Shown one piece after another: positions 31,516-43,408 of a DNA stretch of 64,000 nt. The DNA is from Marasmius tenuissimus (taxonomy: Eukaryota > Basidiomycota > Agaricomycetes > Agaricales > Marasmiaceae). How positions within the stretch are numbered: position 1 is the stretch's first letter; every line of letters starts with the position of its first letter. Location of the stretch: NCBI GenBank assembly GCA_029532415.1, contig JAQOTA010000048.1, positions 918,001-982,000 on the forward strand, given 5' to 3'. The position numbers and the translations under genes are program-made. Below the pieces are notes generated by a model that saw only the letters and a program-made list of their open reading frames with translations, ran no database searches and was not told the DNA's origin.

Positions 31516-32385
31516 ATGACCACGACTCTCACTCGCGCCGAACGTGCCCGCCTAATCCGTACTACTCGCAAACTGGGAGCCTTGTTGGGCGAGACTCCAA
31601 CCATTGAGGTTGTCGAGCCCCCTTCAAGAACTCGCAGTCGACCTGGAACCGCATCCTCTGTCGCATCCACGAGCTCCGTTCGATCATGCTTGACCATCAA
31701 CATACCCGCGGCGTCTCTGTCACTCCCCCAACGGAGCCCTTTGTCGCCCACGTTCAGCTTGAACAGAGATTCTCCCTATTCCGCATGCGAAGAGCCCAAT
31801 GTTGTCGATATGAGGAGGAGGAAGGTGGCCAAGTTGTCTCGAACGTTTGGAGAGAACGTTCCGCCCGAGTTGATCACTAGTGCTGTTGGAGGAGATCGAG
31901 CGAGTTATGATGGACTTGGTGAAGCGTCAGAGTCGAGCGAGACGCTTAGTTCCTTCAAGATGAAGGGACATTCTTTGGACTTGGACACTCATGGTAAGTT
32001 TCTCTATCACACCACCCAATTGCAATGTTATCTAATGATACGATTTGAACCAGGCGAATTTTTCTTGGACTTTAAGCCTACTTCAGAAGCACCACCACCT
32101 CTCCCACCAAAGAGTCCACGCGCTGCGAGACATATGTCGCTCGTTGTCAGATCTCCTCGTCAAAAGAGCTTCCACAACCACGCTCCGTCCGAAAACTTTT
32201 CGAGGCAGAGGAAGAACAGCGATCGAGATCTCGCGTTCTCAAAGCTCACTCAACATCTCACACCTGCGAAGCCCAGTCACAATGCAAAGGTGGACGAGAC
32301 GTATCGCAGGCAGAATGGTTGGTCGGGTGAATGGAATCAGGGCGATATGCGGGAGGTTATGGATAGGTTGAGACACCTCAAGTAG
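31516..32385 (+). CDS. Small disordered hypothetical protein
   Basis: Two exons (31516-31993, 32054-32385) give 269 aa. It starts MTTTLTRAERARLIRTTRKL and contains LGALLGETP near the N-terminus. The centre is Ser/Thr-rich and disordered, and PPPLPPKSPR is an SH3-ligand-like stretch. The end is GWSGEWNQGDMREVMDRLRHLK, a C-terminal tryptophan-containing motif that I recall from uncharacterised Agaricomycete proteins. The intron is 60 nt, starts GTAAGT, and has no stop and no frame change, so an unspliced transcript would also be translated (289 aa). Function unknown. Confidence 0.7.
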   Translation: MTTTLTRAERARLIRTTRKLGALLGETPTIEVVEPPSRTRSRPGTASSVASTSSVRSCLTINIPAASLSLPQRSPLSPTFSLNRDSPYSACEEPNVVDMRRRKVAKLSRTFGENVPPELITSAVGGDRASYDGLGEASESSETLSSFKMKGHSLDLDTHGKFLYHTTQLQCYLMIRFEPGEFFLDFKPTSEAPPPLPPKSPRAARHMSLVVRSPRQKSFHNHAPSENFSRQRKNSDRDLAFSKLTQHLTPAKPSHNAKVDETYRRQNGWSGEWNQGDMREVMDRLRHLK

Positions 32386-34990
32386 GGGATCATGGCCGTT
32401 TGCTCAACACTCGGGAAACCGAGATACCTGTCACTTCTCGCGAGGTGCTGGTCACCGGACGATCAATGGACGATTCATCCTCCCCCCCTCTCCCTTCTTG
32501 AAACGAGACAGCTTGCTTGACAGACGTCTCTTACTCCATTTCTTACTTCTTCTATTCCAATTCTTTTCCGTGCATAAGGACTCTTTTTTATCTCATCATA
32601 TGGTTTTGTTACATCTATTCATTTCACCTGCGACATCAAAACCCCCCTCTATATCATCCATTGGCATGAATATTATGACACCTACATTACTTGCTTTTAA
32701 TAATGTAACTCGTTAGCTATGTACCACCTTGTCGCATGTATTTTCACTACTTATCCATTGATCATCAAACACCTCGGTGGTCGCTTCGTTTTCATTTTTG
32801 TTTTACCGGTGCGACGTCGGACTGGAAGAAGATCTGTCATGAAACCCTTGGGACGTCGCGTCCGTTCTCCCGTCGGTCGGAGCGGATTTCGGATGAATAG
32901 GAGGGCTCGGTGAGGCTGCGCAGATGCGTAATCATGTTGCTGTACACGTCGGTCGTCGGGGTACCTCGATCTTCACGCGGAGATGTCGTCTTCCTCGAAG
33001 CGCATCCCTTGGTAACCTTTCACGAGATTTGTACCTCGGTTGAACATATCCCGCTGCGCCTCCTTACAGCGCATAACGCGGGAGCTACAGTACTACGTGA
33101 ACTTGTCAACGGTTGCCCAGTTGTCGGGTTCAAGTTACACGTTGAGACGAGTAGTCGTGAAATGCTCCGCTACGAAGGGCCGGAGAACGACGCGCCAAAG
33201 TCACGGTGACCCGAAAATCTGTCGCGGATAAAGGGACATATCACCCTTCCTTGTGCTAGATTCCTCATTCTCCCTCTCTCTGAGTCGCCGTCATCATCTA
33301 GGCTTGGGGGGTGATCAAGGGGGATGGAACACTTCGGTTTTCCACTTGGTGTAACCTGTGTGTACACCGACACCAGTACCTACACTACGGAGAACTCAAC
33401 CACGAGATGGAGAGAACCTAACGATCTGTGCTCTGCCTCCTTACAGCGTAACGCGGGAGCTACATGAACCTGTCACCTAGTTGTCGGTTGTCGAGTGACT
33501 CTTGGGAAACGAGTGCTCCGAATTTCATCTTCGACGAGCAACTGCCTTCAAGTTCAAAGACGTGAGCCGACAGGTGCTGATGGTCGGATATTGGACACTG
33601 AATTTGACACTCTGCAATAACATTCAAACCGATAAAAATTCTTACTCTGCGTCGTGTGTTATTCAAGCTCTGGACGACGTTAAATCTCTGAAACGGAAAA
33701 GGATGTATTCAGATGATTCGGTTCTTGGCCAATATGTGTTTGCTAGATGAACTCACATCCTCGCCAAGCGCTGAGCTCCAAAATTAAAAGCTTGAGGACG
33801 ACGTCGCACTTTGACGATGCGCGCCTGAGTCACAGTGGTCCGAATAACATCTGTTGCGCATAAGGGGACATTTCACCAGCTTAGTATCACCCTTCCTCAT
33901 CTTCTTTCTGAACCAGGGAAGACCAGAACTAGTTGCCGACATCATCGGGGGGTGGGATGTGGAACATTTCAGTAGGAATGTACTGGGTTACCTGTCCTGG
34001 GGAGTTGGGAGAACCTGAGCGAAGCCGGTCAAGGGATCCCAAGAGATACCCTCATCCAAGAGAAGGTGACCGCGAGTACAGACCCGAAGTCTGGAGAGGG
34101 CGAGCCGTTCACACGGGGAAGTCCTTAATTTGTTGACATTCGATCGAAAGCATAGACATTGGCGGTCGATGGAGTGGATCTTGTACCGCAGAGTGCGACC
34201 GTAAGGTCAGTGATGTCAACCGAATAAGCCGGCAGGTAGCAAGAGTTTATTCGAGTCGGATTTGCAAAGGATGAAATGTAGTGCGTAGCACCTGAATGGT
34301 GGAATCAGTGATCTTGATGCGCCTGAGAACTGATAAGATGCTTTAGTGAGTGGAGCGGTATGGCTTTACGCTGGTGGTGGTCGAGACGAAATTCTGCCAA
34401 CTCCCCTGTGACCCGCCAAAATCGCGAGGTTGAGATCACCGTTCTTCAATCTTCTCTAAACCTCTCGTCTTCCGTATGGTCTTTCACCCTGTTGGAGAAT
34501 GGCCGGAACCGAGCGTAAGAGCAGTTCGGATGAATTACTATTGGAAAGCTCTGTGAGGCTGCGCAGGTGCGCTGTTACACGTCGGTCAGTCGGTATGTCG
34601 GGTACACGTTGATCTTCATGTGGAGATGTCGTTTCTCTTCCATAGATCCTTGGTTACAACATTAGTTTCACGAGATCTCTGCTCGGTTGAACTATGCCGC
34701 TGCGCCTCCATACAGTGTATGCGGGAGCTACTACATGAACCTGTCACCTAGTTGTTGGTTGTTGGGTTACTTGAGTGACTTGCGAACGAGTGCTCCGAAT
34801 TTCATCTTCACGAGGAGCTGCCTTCAAGTCCAAAGACGTCGACAGGTGCTGATAGTTGGACATTGGACAGCCGTATGATGCTGTGGGGTATTTCATATGC
34901 TTCGTGCGATTTAGGTGTGAATTATATGATACAATATGAGGAGGTAGGATGTCGTGTAGGTGTGAGTAGGGTATCAGCATAATCAAAAAG
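32386..34990. repeat. Field of diverged direct repeats, no gene recognised
   Basis: A unit running from about 32870 to 33160 recurs at about 34500-34870, with a partial copy at about 33430-33600. Shared blocks include GTGAGGCTGCGCAG, ACACGTCGGTC, GTGCTCCGAATTTCATCTTC and GACAGGTGCTGAT. A second, shorter theme links about 33180-33330 with 33790-33980 (gggacat..caccc..ggaacatttc). All copies are direct and 20-30 percent diverged by eye, and none shows a conserved reading frame. It may be an old transposon or a decayed local duplication. The first part of the interval is the 3' flank of the hypothetical gene. Confidence 0.6.
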
Positions 34991-35671
34991 TCAATCCTCG
35001 CTGTCAAAAGAACAATCAATACCCCAATCACGAAAATAAATTCGACACACACGCACTCTGGTGTCTCCCTCCTCAAGAACAGATCTATAGCAGCCGAAAA
35101 CGCCGCAAAGGCAACCCCACCACCGACGGCCGCCCTAGGACCAGCATTCCTCGCAAGAATCCCACCAGAAAGAAACCCAGCTCCGACAGAGTTGTATATG
35201 TCGTTCTTGGCTCTGTAAGATTCTATAACACATTCGATGCTCGCGAAGAGAGCTCCGACTTTTGCGAAACCGCGACCGGAGGTCCACATGCCTTTGCCCA
35301 TATCCTTAAGGATTTGACTGGCTTTTTGAGTCGCGCGTTGGGGTTGGGTTTGTGAACGGAGGAAGGGGTCTTCGTAGGCGAAGGAGGCAGACATCAGGGA
35401 GAAGAAGGCACCGATTGCGAGGCCTAAGAACGCGTCAAGTATAAGTCAGAATAGGAAGCAATTTTTTTTACTGGCAGTGGGACGCACCTCCGACGCCTGC
35501 GAGGGCGGTTTTAGTTATACAGCTCTCTTGTGCTGATAGCATGAATTTTTCCATCTTTTTCATTTGTTCATATTGTGGACGTTCTTCTTCTGAGACACCG
35601 GGAGGGAGGGGTTCTTGGCCTGGTTTGTGGAGAGGGACCAGGCCGGGGAAGGATTGACCCCCATTGTTCAT
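34991..35671 (-). CDS. TIM22: Mitochondrial import inner membrane translocase subunit Tim22
   Basis: Three exons (35671-35488, 35423-35057, 35000-34991) give 186 aa. Typical Tim22 features are seen: a soluble N-terminus ending in [37 protein letters not shown] (first membrane helix with the conserved Cys), [10 protein letters not shown], then [20 protein letters not shown] and [19 protein letters not shown], followed by the last membrane segment [17 protein letters not shown] and ETPDED at the end. Tim22 forms the carrier-protein insertion channel in the mitochondrial inner membrane. The last coding exon is only 10 nt (final codons for E, D and stop); I chose it because the donor GTGCGT follows ETP and the acceptor TTTTGACAG restores the normal acidic Tim22 ending. 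Confidence 0.92.
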
Positions 35672-36067
35672 AGTCGTCGTCGTCCGGAGGGAAGAGGGTG
35701 TCCCTCAGACTGTGGGAAAAAGTGTGGGATGTCTTTTTCCTCCGACCACAACTTCTCTCTGTCATTCTTCTTGATTTGTTCTGCGTGGGCTTCTGGCCTC
35801 TTGAACTTTACGATGGTGATATCGATAAAATCCAAACTCTTTCTGGCTCAACAGGATACCTGGCATAACTTCGAAAGGGGCTCTCAAACAGACACGGTCA
35901 CGGAACGAAAAGACACAGGTTGCGGGCTTGTCAACCCTTGCGTTCCTTTAAGCATCTCAGAATCACCCCAGTTCTATCATCTCATGATTCCATTCCTTCA
36001 AACGAGCTACCCATATCCCACACCGCAATCTCCTTCAATTCTTTGCACCCTTTCACCAACTCATCAC
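35672..36067. other. TIM22 promoter and GH30-3 3' flank
   Basis: Spacer between the TIM22 ATG and the GH30-3 stop, both genes on minus. The right end resembles the 3' flank of GH30-1. No other gene seen. Confidence 0.5.
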
Positions 36068-38151
36068 TCAGCATGCTACCCGGTTGAACTCAAACGTCGT
36101 CAAACTCATCGCATTCAATCCAAGATTCCAGTTACTCCCACTCTTCGTCGCACCGCCTAATTTGGCAAAGTCCTCCGAGCCCGAAGTCCTGTACGAAGCG
36201 ACGCCACAGGCGTTGTCCGGGAATGTCAATGTGAGAGTCGTGGCCGAGTTGGTGGGGTTCATGGCGATGACGAAGTATTTGGTGGAGGTTGAGACGGCGA
36301 TCATATTGTTGGTTGCACCGGTTCCGGTGATCGCACGTCGTTGGCTTCCGGCTGGAGGGAAAGAGGGAAGGGTTCGATGAGAAGGGAGGACGAGAAGCGC
36401 TGCCAATGAGGGACGTACGTTTGAGGAAGTTACCAAAGTGTTTGTAGGTCCAGAAATGTTTCGTAATGTCTGGTCGAACAAAATTGGTGAGATCTACCAG
36501 GATCTGAAGAAACTTTGACGTACAGAGCTGGAAGTTACGGTTGCTGGCGTATTGGCTATCGTAGTAGATCAGACCGTCCTACGGAAGGAAGTAGAGGTCG
36601 GCGTTATGTGTGGGATTGCATGATGGAGAAGTTCACACTCACGTTCCAGCCACTGGTGTTTGGGTTGTTGACGCAAGCAGCGTTGTTTTGTGGAGCGCAT
36701 CCGATTTCTACGCCACAAAGTTATTTCGGAGGATAACATCGGTGAGGAAACGGTTACGCACGATTCGATACAAGAGTCCAGAACTGAGGGACGAGGTTCA
36801 GCTATCGGCTAATCGCGTTCAGGACGAGAATTCGTACGTCGTAGTGGGGCTCCTGGGCGACAACAAAGCTTTGGAACACTAGCCCGGAGAACATGAGAGC
36901 GTTCTTAATCCTGCAAGGGGGGATTATTAGCAAACTAGAAACAGGTTGCGTGATGTTATCGAAACATACGTTGGGTCATATCCTTGGGACCATCCTCTTC
37001 CGCTTCCGTCCGCGTTACCCATCGAACAGCAAACTTCCTACAAAGGTAAGGATACTTTGAGTTCACCGGAGGCCATGAGAGATGCAGGGGATACACCAAC
37101 CGACATCCATGTTGGCTTGTTAGGATACGAAGCTCGAGTGGAGTTGACGTAGGACAAATAAGCACTGTCCGAAGGGAAGTCGTAGGTGTGGTGTACCAGA
37201 GCCGCGACCTAGAGAAAACATTTCAAGACGATGTCATTCCCTCGTGAACCAGCACACGATGGGAAGGTCAACTGACTTTACTGACGACCTGCGGCAACCA
37301 AGCACTGTACTCACTCGACGCCGCATTGAGGTTGCTTCCTTCATCCGCCAATATTCCGACCGTGTTAGCTAACCCTTTGCTATTGAGAGCGTTCCACAAG
37401 CCGTTCACGACTTCTGCACGTCTGGCGGTTTTGAAGTCAGCTGGGAAGGGGTCAAGTGATTCCGACATTGATATTTACGCACTGATTCGGTGCGACTTTC
37501 ATGCCTTCTTGACCGCATGGTACAGGTCCGAAATCACTATCCGGCTCGTTTATGGGAGAAATGTAGCGGATATTGACTCCCTGATTCCGGAAATGCTCCA
37601 CGACATCTGCGAGGTATGTCCCAAAGGCGTTCCCAGTTCCTACAGAATGGTCGTTAGGGCCAGATTCACCGGATGCGCATGCACGAGTGACTCGAGAGCG
37701 TTGACTTGCCGTTGACAAAACTTGAGCCACAACTCGTCTTCCCCGAAGTCAAAGGAGCCGGTGCACTGTTCGCGAACGCTGTAAGATCTGTGACCCCACG
37801 GGTGGATGCTGCAGTCAAGAAGTATACTCCTTGAGGATCGGCAGACCAGTTGTAGCTTCCTGCAGCTCGATAGAACGTTTCGGGTGCGCGAACTGGGTTT
37901 CCTACACCGACGCCACCAGCACCGACGTTCCAACGATAGCTAGAGAGACCAAGACCGTCTTGACTGAAGAGCAGGTTAGATATGTTCTGGCGGGTCGCTT
38001 CGGGGAATTGGTAGAGGTCGTGAGGCCACCATGCGCCCGAGCCGCCGATACCAGTGATGGTTTGGGCGGGGGTTGAGGAGACAGTGGCTGCGAAGGCGGA
38101 TGATGGTCCGAGGAACAAACAAGCTAAGATGATTGAGCTGGGGCGAATCAT
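36068..38151 (-). CDS. Secreted GH30 endo-beta-1,6-galactanase, GH30-3
   Basis: An inverted near-copy of GH30-1. The ATG at 38151 opens a signal peptide (MIRPSSIILACLFLGPSSAFA) followed by ATVSSTPAQTITGIGGSG. GAWWPHDL, SSYRWNVGAGG, YISPINEPDSDFG and PTWMSEVCCS carry the GH30 active site (Glu in NEP and in SEVCC), and the end is LTTFEFNRVAC. All introns are short, including intron 2, which in GH30-1 is interrupted by a transposon. Intron 1 starts GCAAGT, as in GH30-1. Upstream DNA to about 38290 also matches GH30-1, so promoter and gene moved together. Predicted role: extracellular hydrolysis of beta-1,6-galactan. This looks like the copy least disturbed by later events. Confidence 0.86.
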
Positions 38152-38187
38152 TTTCTCGGAGTCTCTGGTGGATATGGAGCCTGTTTC

Positions 38188-38194
38188 TTTTATA
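38188..38194 (-). promoter_or_regulatory. TATA box of GH30-3
   Basis: TATAAAA on the minus strand, about 37-43 bp before the ATG at 38151, matching GH30-1 in sequence and spacing. Confidence 0.7.
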
Positions 38195-39202
38195 GCTGTC
38201 CCATGATGAAGCGGAAAAATCTCGTCTTCCGCTTGAACTTTCATGGTAGGTATGGTCCGTTCCAGGTGTCATGACTGAAAGGTCCTCAAACACGTATAAT
38301 GGAGCTCCCCAGTTATCATTTTCTTGCAAATTCGAACGCTTGAGGCTTGATCCTACAGGTTAAGTGTTTGGCGCTGATAGAGCTACCACGTACGGGGGCT
38401 CCTACTAGCGGATCATCGGAATTCGACTCGGATGGGTAGATTTCTATGCATTAGAGTTGAACGGATGGGGGATCGCGACCCGTTCCGCTGCATCCTCAGC
38501 CCGCCTCAGCTTGTTGGTATGGTTGGGATCGGAGTCGTTGAACGTTGACTCAGACTGGCAAGTCTCAGTAACCGTGAAGGAGTGACTACGAATGGTCACA
38601 TCCGTGACCGGCCGTGACTGAGACGCCTACGGTTCGGAGACCTGGCATTTCTCTTCCTTGCACCATCATTTTCGTTGCTCACTTGCTATCATTGCACACT
38701 CAAGGATACGGTCAAAAACCTACCACATACTATCGATGGATACCGACCGTTTCGGGCGAACACGCGTTGAAGGGCAGTCTCATATCTGGGTTGTATCTGA
38801 AACCTCGATGTGCGTCCGCAGTAACAGATATCACGAACTTTAAACTCACATTCTTACAAGGTAGACGTCGCTTAGAGGCCTTTTGAGCGGCTCAGATTGA
38901 GCATAAACTCTTCCGGGCTTCTTGCTGCGGCCCAGCTACCTTCTTACTGCGGGGCGTCACTCGCAAGTCTCAAAGGAATACAGATGTCGTCGATAAGTAC
39001 TGCGAGGTTACTTGGGTGGTGGCCCCGTGCAAGTTTGGAGTAGGGTACGTCTTTCATCCCTTGTTGTGGGCCCGAGCGTCTGACAGATCAGCGAATCAAA
39101 AGGGAATGCTCTTAACATCCGCTAGCCCAGAACGTCTACAAGGTTTTGATAGGCGCCCCGTTTTGCACCCTTTGATGACCCCCCGTGACGTCTACAGCAC
39201 TC

Positions 39203-39208
39203 TATAAA
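39203..39208 (+). promoter_or_regulatory. TATA box of RdRP gene
   Basis: TATAAA about 50 bp before the ATG at 39259. Confidence 0.6.
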
Positions 39209-39258
39209 GGCTCAGCCGTACCCATAATATCCGTTATCATTGATCCTCTTTCTTGCCT

Positions 39259-42200
39259 ATGGAAGTCTTTCTCCATAACGTCGATTTCTTTACCAGTCCA
39301 CACGATGTTATCCGTGCACTAGCTCAACATCTCCATCAACCCCCATACACCACGAACATGCCCTTGAACTTCCATGTGCGGATGTTCAAGCCCAAGAGGG
39401 GCAAGCGTGGTCTACATAGCGGCTGTGGCGCCCTCACTCTACCTACCGTCGCGCTAGGCCAGTCGTTTTTGGCAGAGTACGGCGATGGCTCTCCAACAAA
39501 ATTTGTCTCGATCAGAGGTCGAAACGTCCGGTTCAAACTTAGCGATCGCGGACTTTCGAGAGATATCGTTCTCAGCATCGAGAATTCACCCTACCGGGAT
39601 CCCAGTGTTGTTGAGGAACGGGAGCGTATCGCGAGACTTCTCGAGGCCACCACCGTTCCTGTAAACGAACTTCAGTTTGCCTGGCCTTGTCGCGATCAAG
39701 TCCTCTCTGTTGAATGGGAGTACACCTGTCCCGCCGGGAGCAGAATCGTATTCAACGCCGAGGAGAGGCTCATGGAAATCAACATTAAACAACAGCAGGA
39801 ATCTTTCATCGGCCAACTGGAAACCATCTTTGACTTACAGCCACCGTCGCAGGTAGTTTCCATCAATTTCTCCGCCATTGATCACATTGCCTGCGACAAT
39901 AACCTGGACGGTACCTCTGCCATCGTTATCTTCTTTATCACCCCGCCACAGTTCCTTCGCGTGAGTGACTCCTTGTTGTCAGCATCACCTACCAAGGAGA
40001 GACAACCGTCACTCAATCTCAGGGACGCTAATCATCGACACCACTCGGAAATAGCCCCCTATCTCTCTTATACCATTCGCCTTCTTTGCCCCTCTCGTGG
40101 GAGCCTGACTGTCTTTGCGAATCTTGCCCGCCAGGCTGGCTTGAATTTGGATGTCAATTGGGATTACTGGCCTATCCAGTATCGCAACCTCTTCTCCATT
40201 GCTTCACTCAGTGCGTTCTCTGCATGGTTGCAGCAGCTCGACTTTCAGGTGGCCTTCCAGATTGAACGCCTCGTGAACGACTTTTGCGTAGATCCACGCG
40301 AGATCCGCGAACTGAACATCGAGGTCAACGCGCTCATCGTCGAGGCTCGTAAGCGTGGATCACCAAATCAGAGCCTCGACTACGTGCTCACTGTTCTTCG
40401 CGATTTTGGGAACAAGGCGTACGACATGTTATGGTACACGGGGAGCCAGCACGAAACGTTGAAGCAATGCTTCAACAAGTGCAAGCGCCTTCACGACAAG
40501 ACCTTCAGGCCTATCACTCGGCGGGAGGACGACGGCATATTCCTCTGCATGCATGTTCAAATCACACCTACCGGAAAGATCTTCACCGGTCCTATTCCCG
40601 AACGATCGAATCGTGTCATCCGACAGTACAGCCCTGAGAACCATCAGAACTTCCTTCGCGTTAGCTTCCTCGATGAGGGCCGGCTACACTTGCAATTCGA
40701 CCGTGGCGTGGATGGGAAGGCGTTTGTGAGACAGAGGATTGGCCCATTTTTCGAGAATGGGTTATGGGTTGCAGGGCGATTGTTCAGGTTCCTTGGATAC
40801 TCCCAGTCGGCGCTCAAGGAGCACGCCGTGTACTTCATGGCACCATTCGAGGAGAATGGGGAACAGATTACGACCGAGACCGTCATCCAGAGCCTTGGTC
40901 GGTTCGACGACCTCCCTTTCGACCCACGACTCATGTATTGCCCTGCACGGTATGCAGCACGTATCAGCCAGGGCTTCACAGCTACCGATCCGACACTGAC
41001 TGATGTCGAGGATCTCGAATTGAACTTGCCCGATATTATGGCGACCGGGGTCGATTCCAGCGGGAAACACTGGTGTCACACAGACGGCGTTGGGACGATG
41101 TCCCCCGACTTTGCGAAAAGCGTCTTCAGGGAGCGGCAGTCTCGCAGACGTGGAAGGAATCGTCCGACTAAGGAGTACGCTCGTGCTCTCCAGATTCGTA
41201 TGATGGGCTCGAAGGGGATGTTGAGTGTAGATGCCAGATTAACTGGGAAGACTGTCTGCTTGAGGCCATCGATGATCAAGTTCCTTGGTGCGACTGCCAA
41301 CAGGATTGAGATTGCGAAGGTTTTCGATAAACCTGGAACGTGAGTCTTATCTTGCCCTTTTTTCTGTGATCTTGTCTGATGTAGATGTTACAGATTCTAC
41401 CTGAACCGGCCCCTCATAATGCTCCTTGAAGGTCTTGGCGTACAATACGAAACTTTCAAGATATTCCAAGACCTTGCCGTGGAAGAGACCAAGGAGGCAA
41501 CGAAATCGCTTGATAGCGCGTCGTGGTTCCTTCAAGGCCACGGCTTGGGAACCGCGTTCCGCATTCCTTCAGTCCTTCTCAGCCTGAGTAAACTGGGTAT
41601 CCGTAATTTTGACGACAAAGGGTTCTATGAGACGGTGATGGAGTATGGTATAAACCATGTGCTGCGTTTGCTGAAACATCGAGGTAAGCGCGGTCAGACT
41701 GCTCTTACTCGTGTGTGCTGATAAGTCTCGCAGCGCGAATCCCCGTTCCAGGTGCTTACAACCTGGTCGGAGTAGCCGACATTCATCAACTCCTCCCTCC
41801 CAAGCACATTTTCGCATGCATCAGACCCATCAATAGCTGGTCAAAGCCCGAGTATTTAGAGGGCCCAGTACTGATATCTCGCAGTCCCACAATTCACCCT
41901 GGAGACGTTCAGATAGTCACAGCCATTGGGCCACCTCCCCCAGATTCATGCTTTGAAGACAACGATCTCGCTAACACGGTTGTTTTCTCTACTACCGGTA
42001 TGTTTCTCATCTCAGTCCATCTGTGTGGCGATCCTGATGCAATAAACCACACAGACGAACGACCCCTTCCCTCATGCCTTGGAGGTGGCGATCTCGACGG
42101 GGATGAATATAATGTCATCCCTCTGAACGAGTTGCCCGAATTTTGGGTCGACCCGGAGCGTATTAAGGCACCTGGTTTGTACCCCGCAGCCACAAGGCGC

Positions 42201-43225
42201 GAGTTGGACAGGCCTTGTACGATGGCCGATGTCGGGGATTTCGTGATGGAATACATCACCAGCGATGTGTGTTCTGTTTCCTTACCACGAAGTCTCACCA
42301 GTACTCACCGTCCTTCATCAGGTTCTCGGCATGGTCTCCATCAACTGGCGTATTCTCGCTGACCAAACCGACATTTACAACCCCGACTGCATGAAGATGG
42401 CGGAACTTCACAGTCTCGCCGTCGACTACCCAAAGTCAGGAAACCCCGTTCCCATTCAACAGATCCCCAGGCGAAACAACACACTCTTACCGGATTGGTA
42501 CGCTCCTGAGACGATGTACGAGCTAGATCCGGACAAGTACTATCCTTCTCAGAAAGCTATCGGGAAGCTCTTCCGCGATATCAAGCTCGACGCTCCGCAA
42601 CATGCGTCTCATGAGGGCAGGGCTCAGCGACGAAGCCTTCGTCGAGAACGTCACGACGACAGATGACCTGGACGAGATCGCTGTCATGCTCGACGAGGTC
42701 AACTTGGAGGACGATCCTCTCTACGACGCAGTTGCTTCCAGGGTTGCAGAGTTCATCGACGACGCGGAAGCTCCCATGGATGAAGACTCAGAAGAGCACA
42801 TCAGTAACCTATTCCGAGGATACCGTTCCGAACTCGAAGCCATCTGTAGTGCCCATACTTTGTCCAAAGGTCGGGGTGCGATGCTCACAGAGGAGGAAGC
42901 AGTCGTCGGGACTATTGTCGCTAATACGTCTCAACCGAGGAAACGTCTCGACCATATCGGTAAGCTCCGAGAGGACACTGAAACCCTTGTTCGGAGTGTC
43001 CGAGATAGTTTGGAGGGTGACGATGACGTTTTGCCCGGGGAGTGTCTACAACAGGCGTTCTTTGCTTGGCGGTTCGCTCGGTACTTGTGCTCCAAGTCAA
43101 AACCACAATTTGGTGCGAGGAGTTTCTGGTGGGTCACCCTGGGTGCTGTGTTTGAAGGAGTGAAGGAGATTGAGCAGGAGATGGTGTATCAGCACAAGCA
43201 GGATGCTAGACGAAGGAGGGTTTGA
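39259..43225 (+). CDS. RNA-dependent RNA polymerase (RNA silencing), frame break near 3' end
   Basis: Five exons: 39259-41339, 41394-41683, 41734-41997, 42055-42266 and 42322 onward. The N-terminal half has no labelled domain beyond the fungal RdRP N-region. The core includes DGVGTMSPDFAK, LIMLLEGLGVQ, and the catalytic GGGDLDGDEYNVI with its three aspartates at about residues 891-895. This is the eukaryotic (QDE-1/RDR type) polymerase that makes double-stranded RNA for Dicer. After IGKLFRDIKLDAP the frame changes by one base at about 42590-42610. Frame one stops at 42666 (1063 aa), while the conserved C-terminal region (LSDEAFVEN..., ICSAHTLS, FGARSFWWVTLGAVFEGV) continues in the next frame to 43225. 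I found no intron that joins them. Either a recent frameshift or a sequencing error; catalytic core intact. Confidence 0.85.
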
Positions 43226-43408
43226 ACCTGAGCATGTCCTTTTTATTTTTCTTTCTCTTGGTCTAGTACACATTTGCATTCTATGTAGCCCGCTATTCAA
43301 ATCGGCGGCCCAAAAACATGTTTTACACAAAATAACAATAGCAATACATACAACAACCCACCCTGGAAATCTATGGAAGGCATAAATAGGTAGAATGGTG
43401 AATCAGTG

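Larger units (their letters stand above)
38152..39258. other. Divergent intergenic region, GH30-3 and RdRP
   Basis: About 1.1 kb holding both promoters (TATA boxes annotated separately). Near 38560-38630 the theme GTGAC(T/C)...GACTGAGAC repeats several times in short form. No further gene seen. Confidence 0.5.

Noticed and set aside
42603..42617. A 15-nt intron (GTCTCATGAGGGCAG) to repair the RdRP frame
   Set aside because: Too short to be spliced and, being a multiple of three, it would not change the frame.
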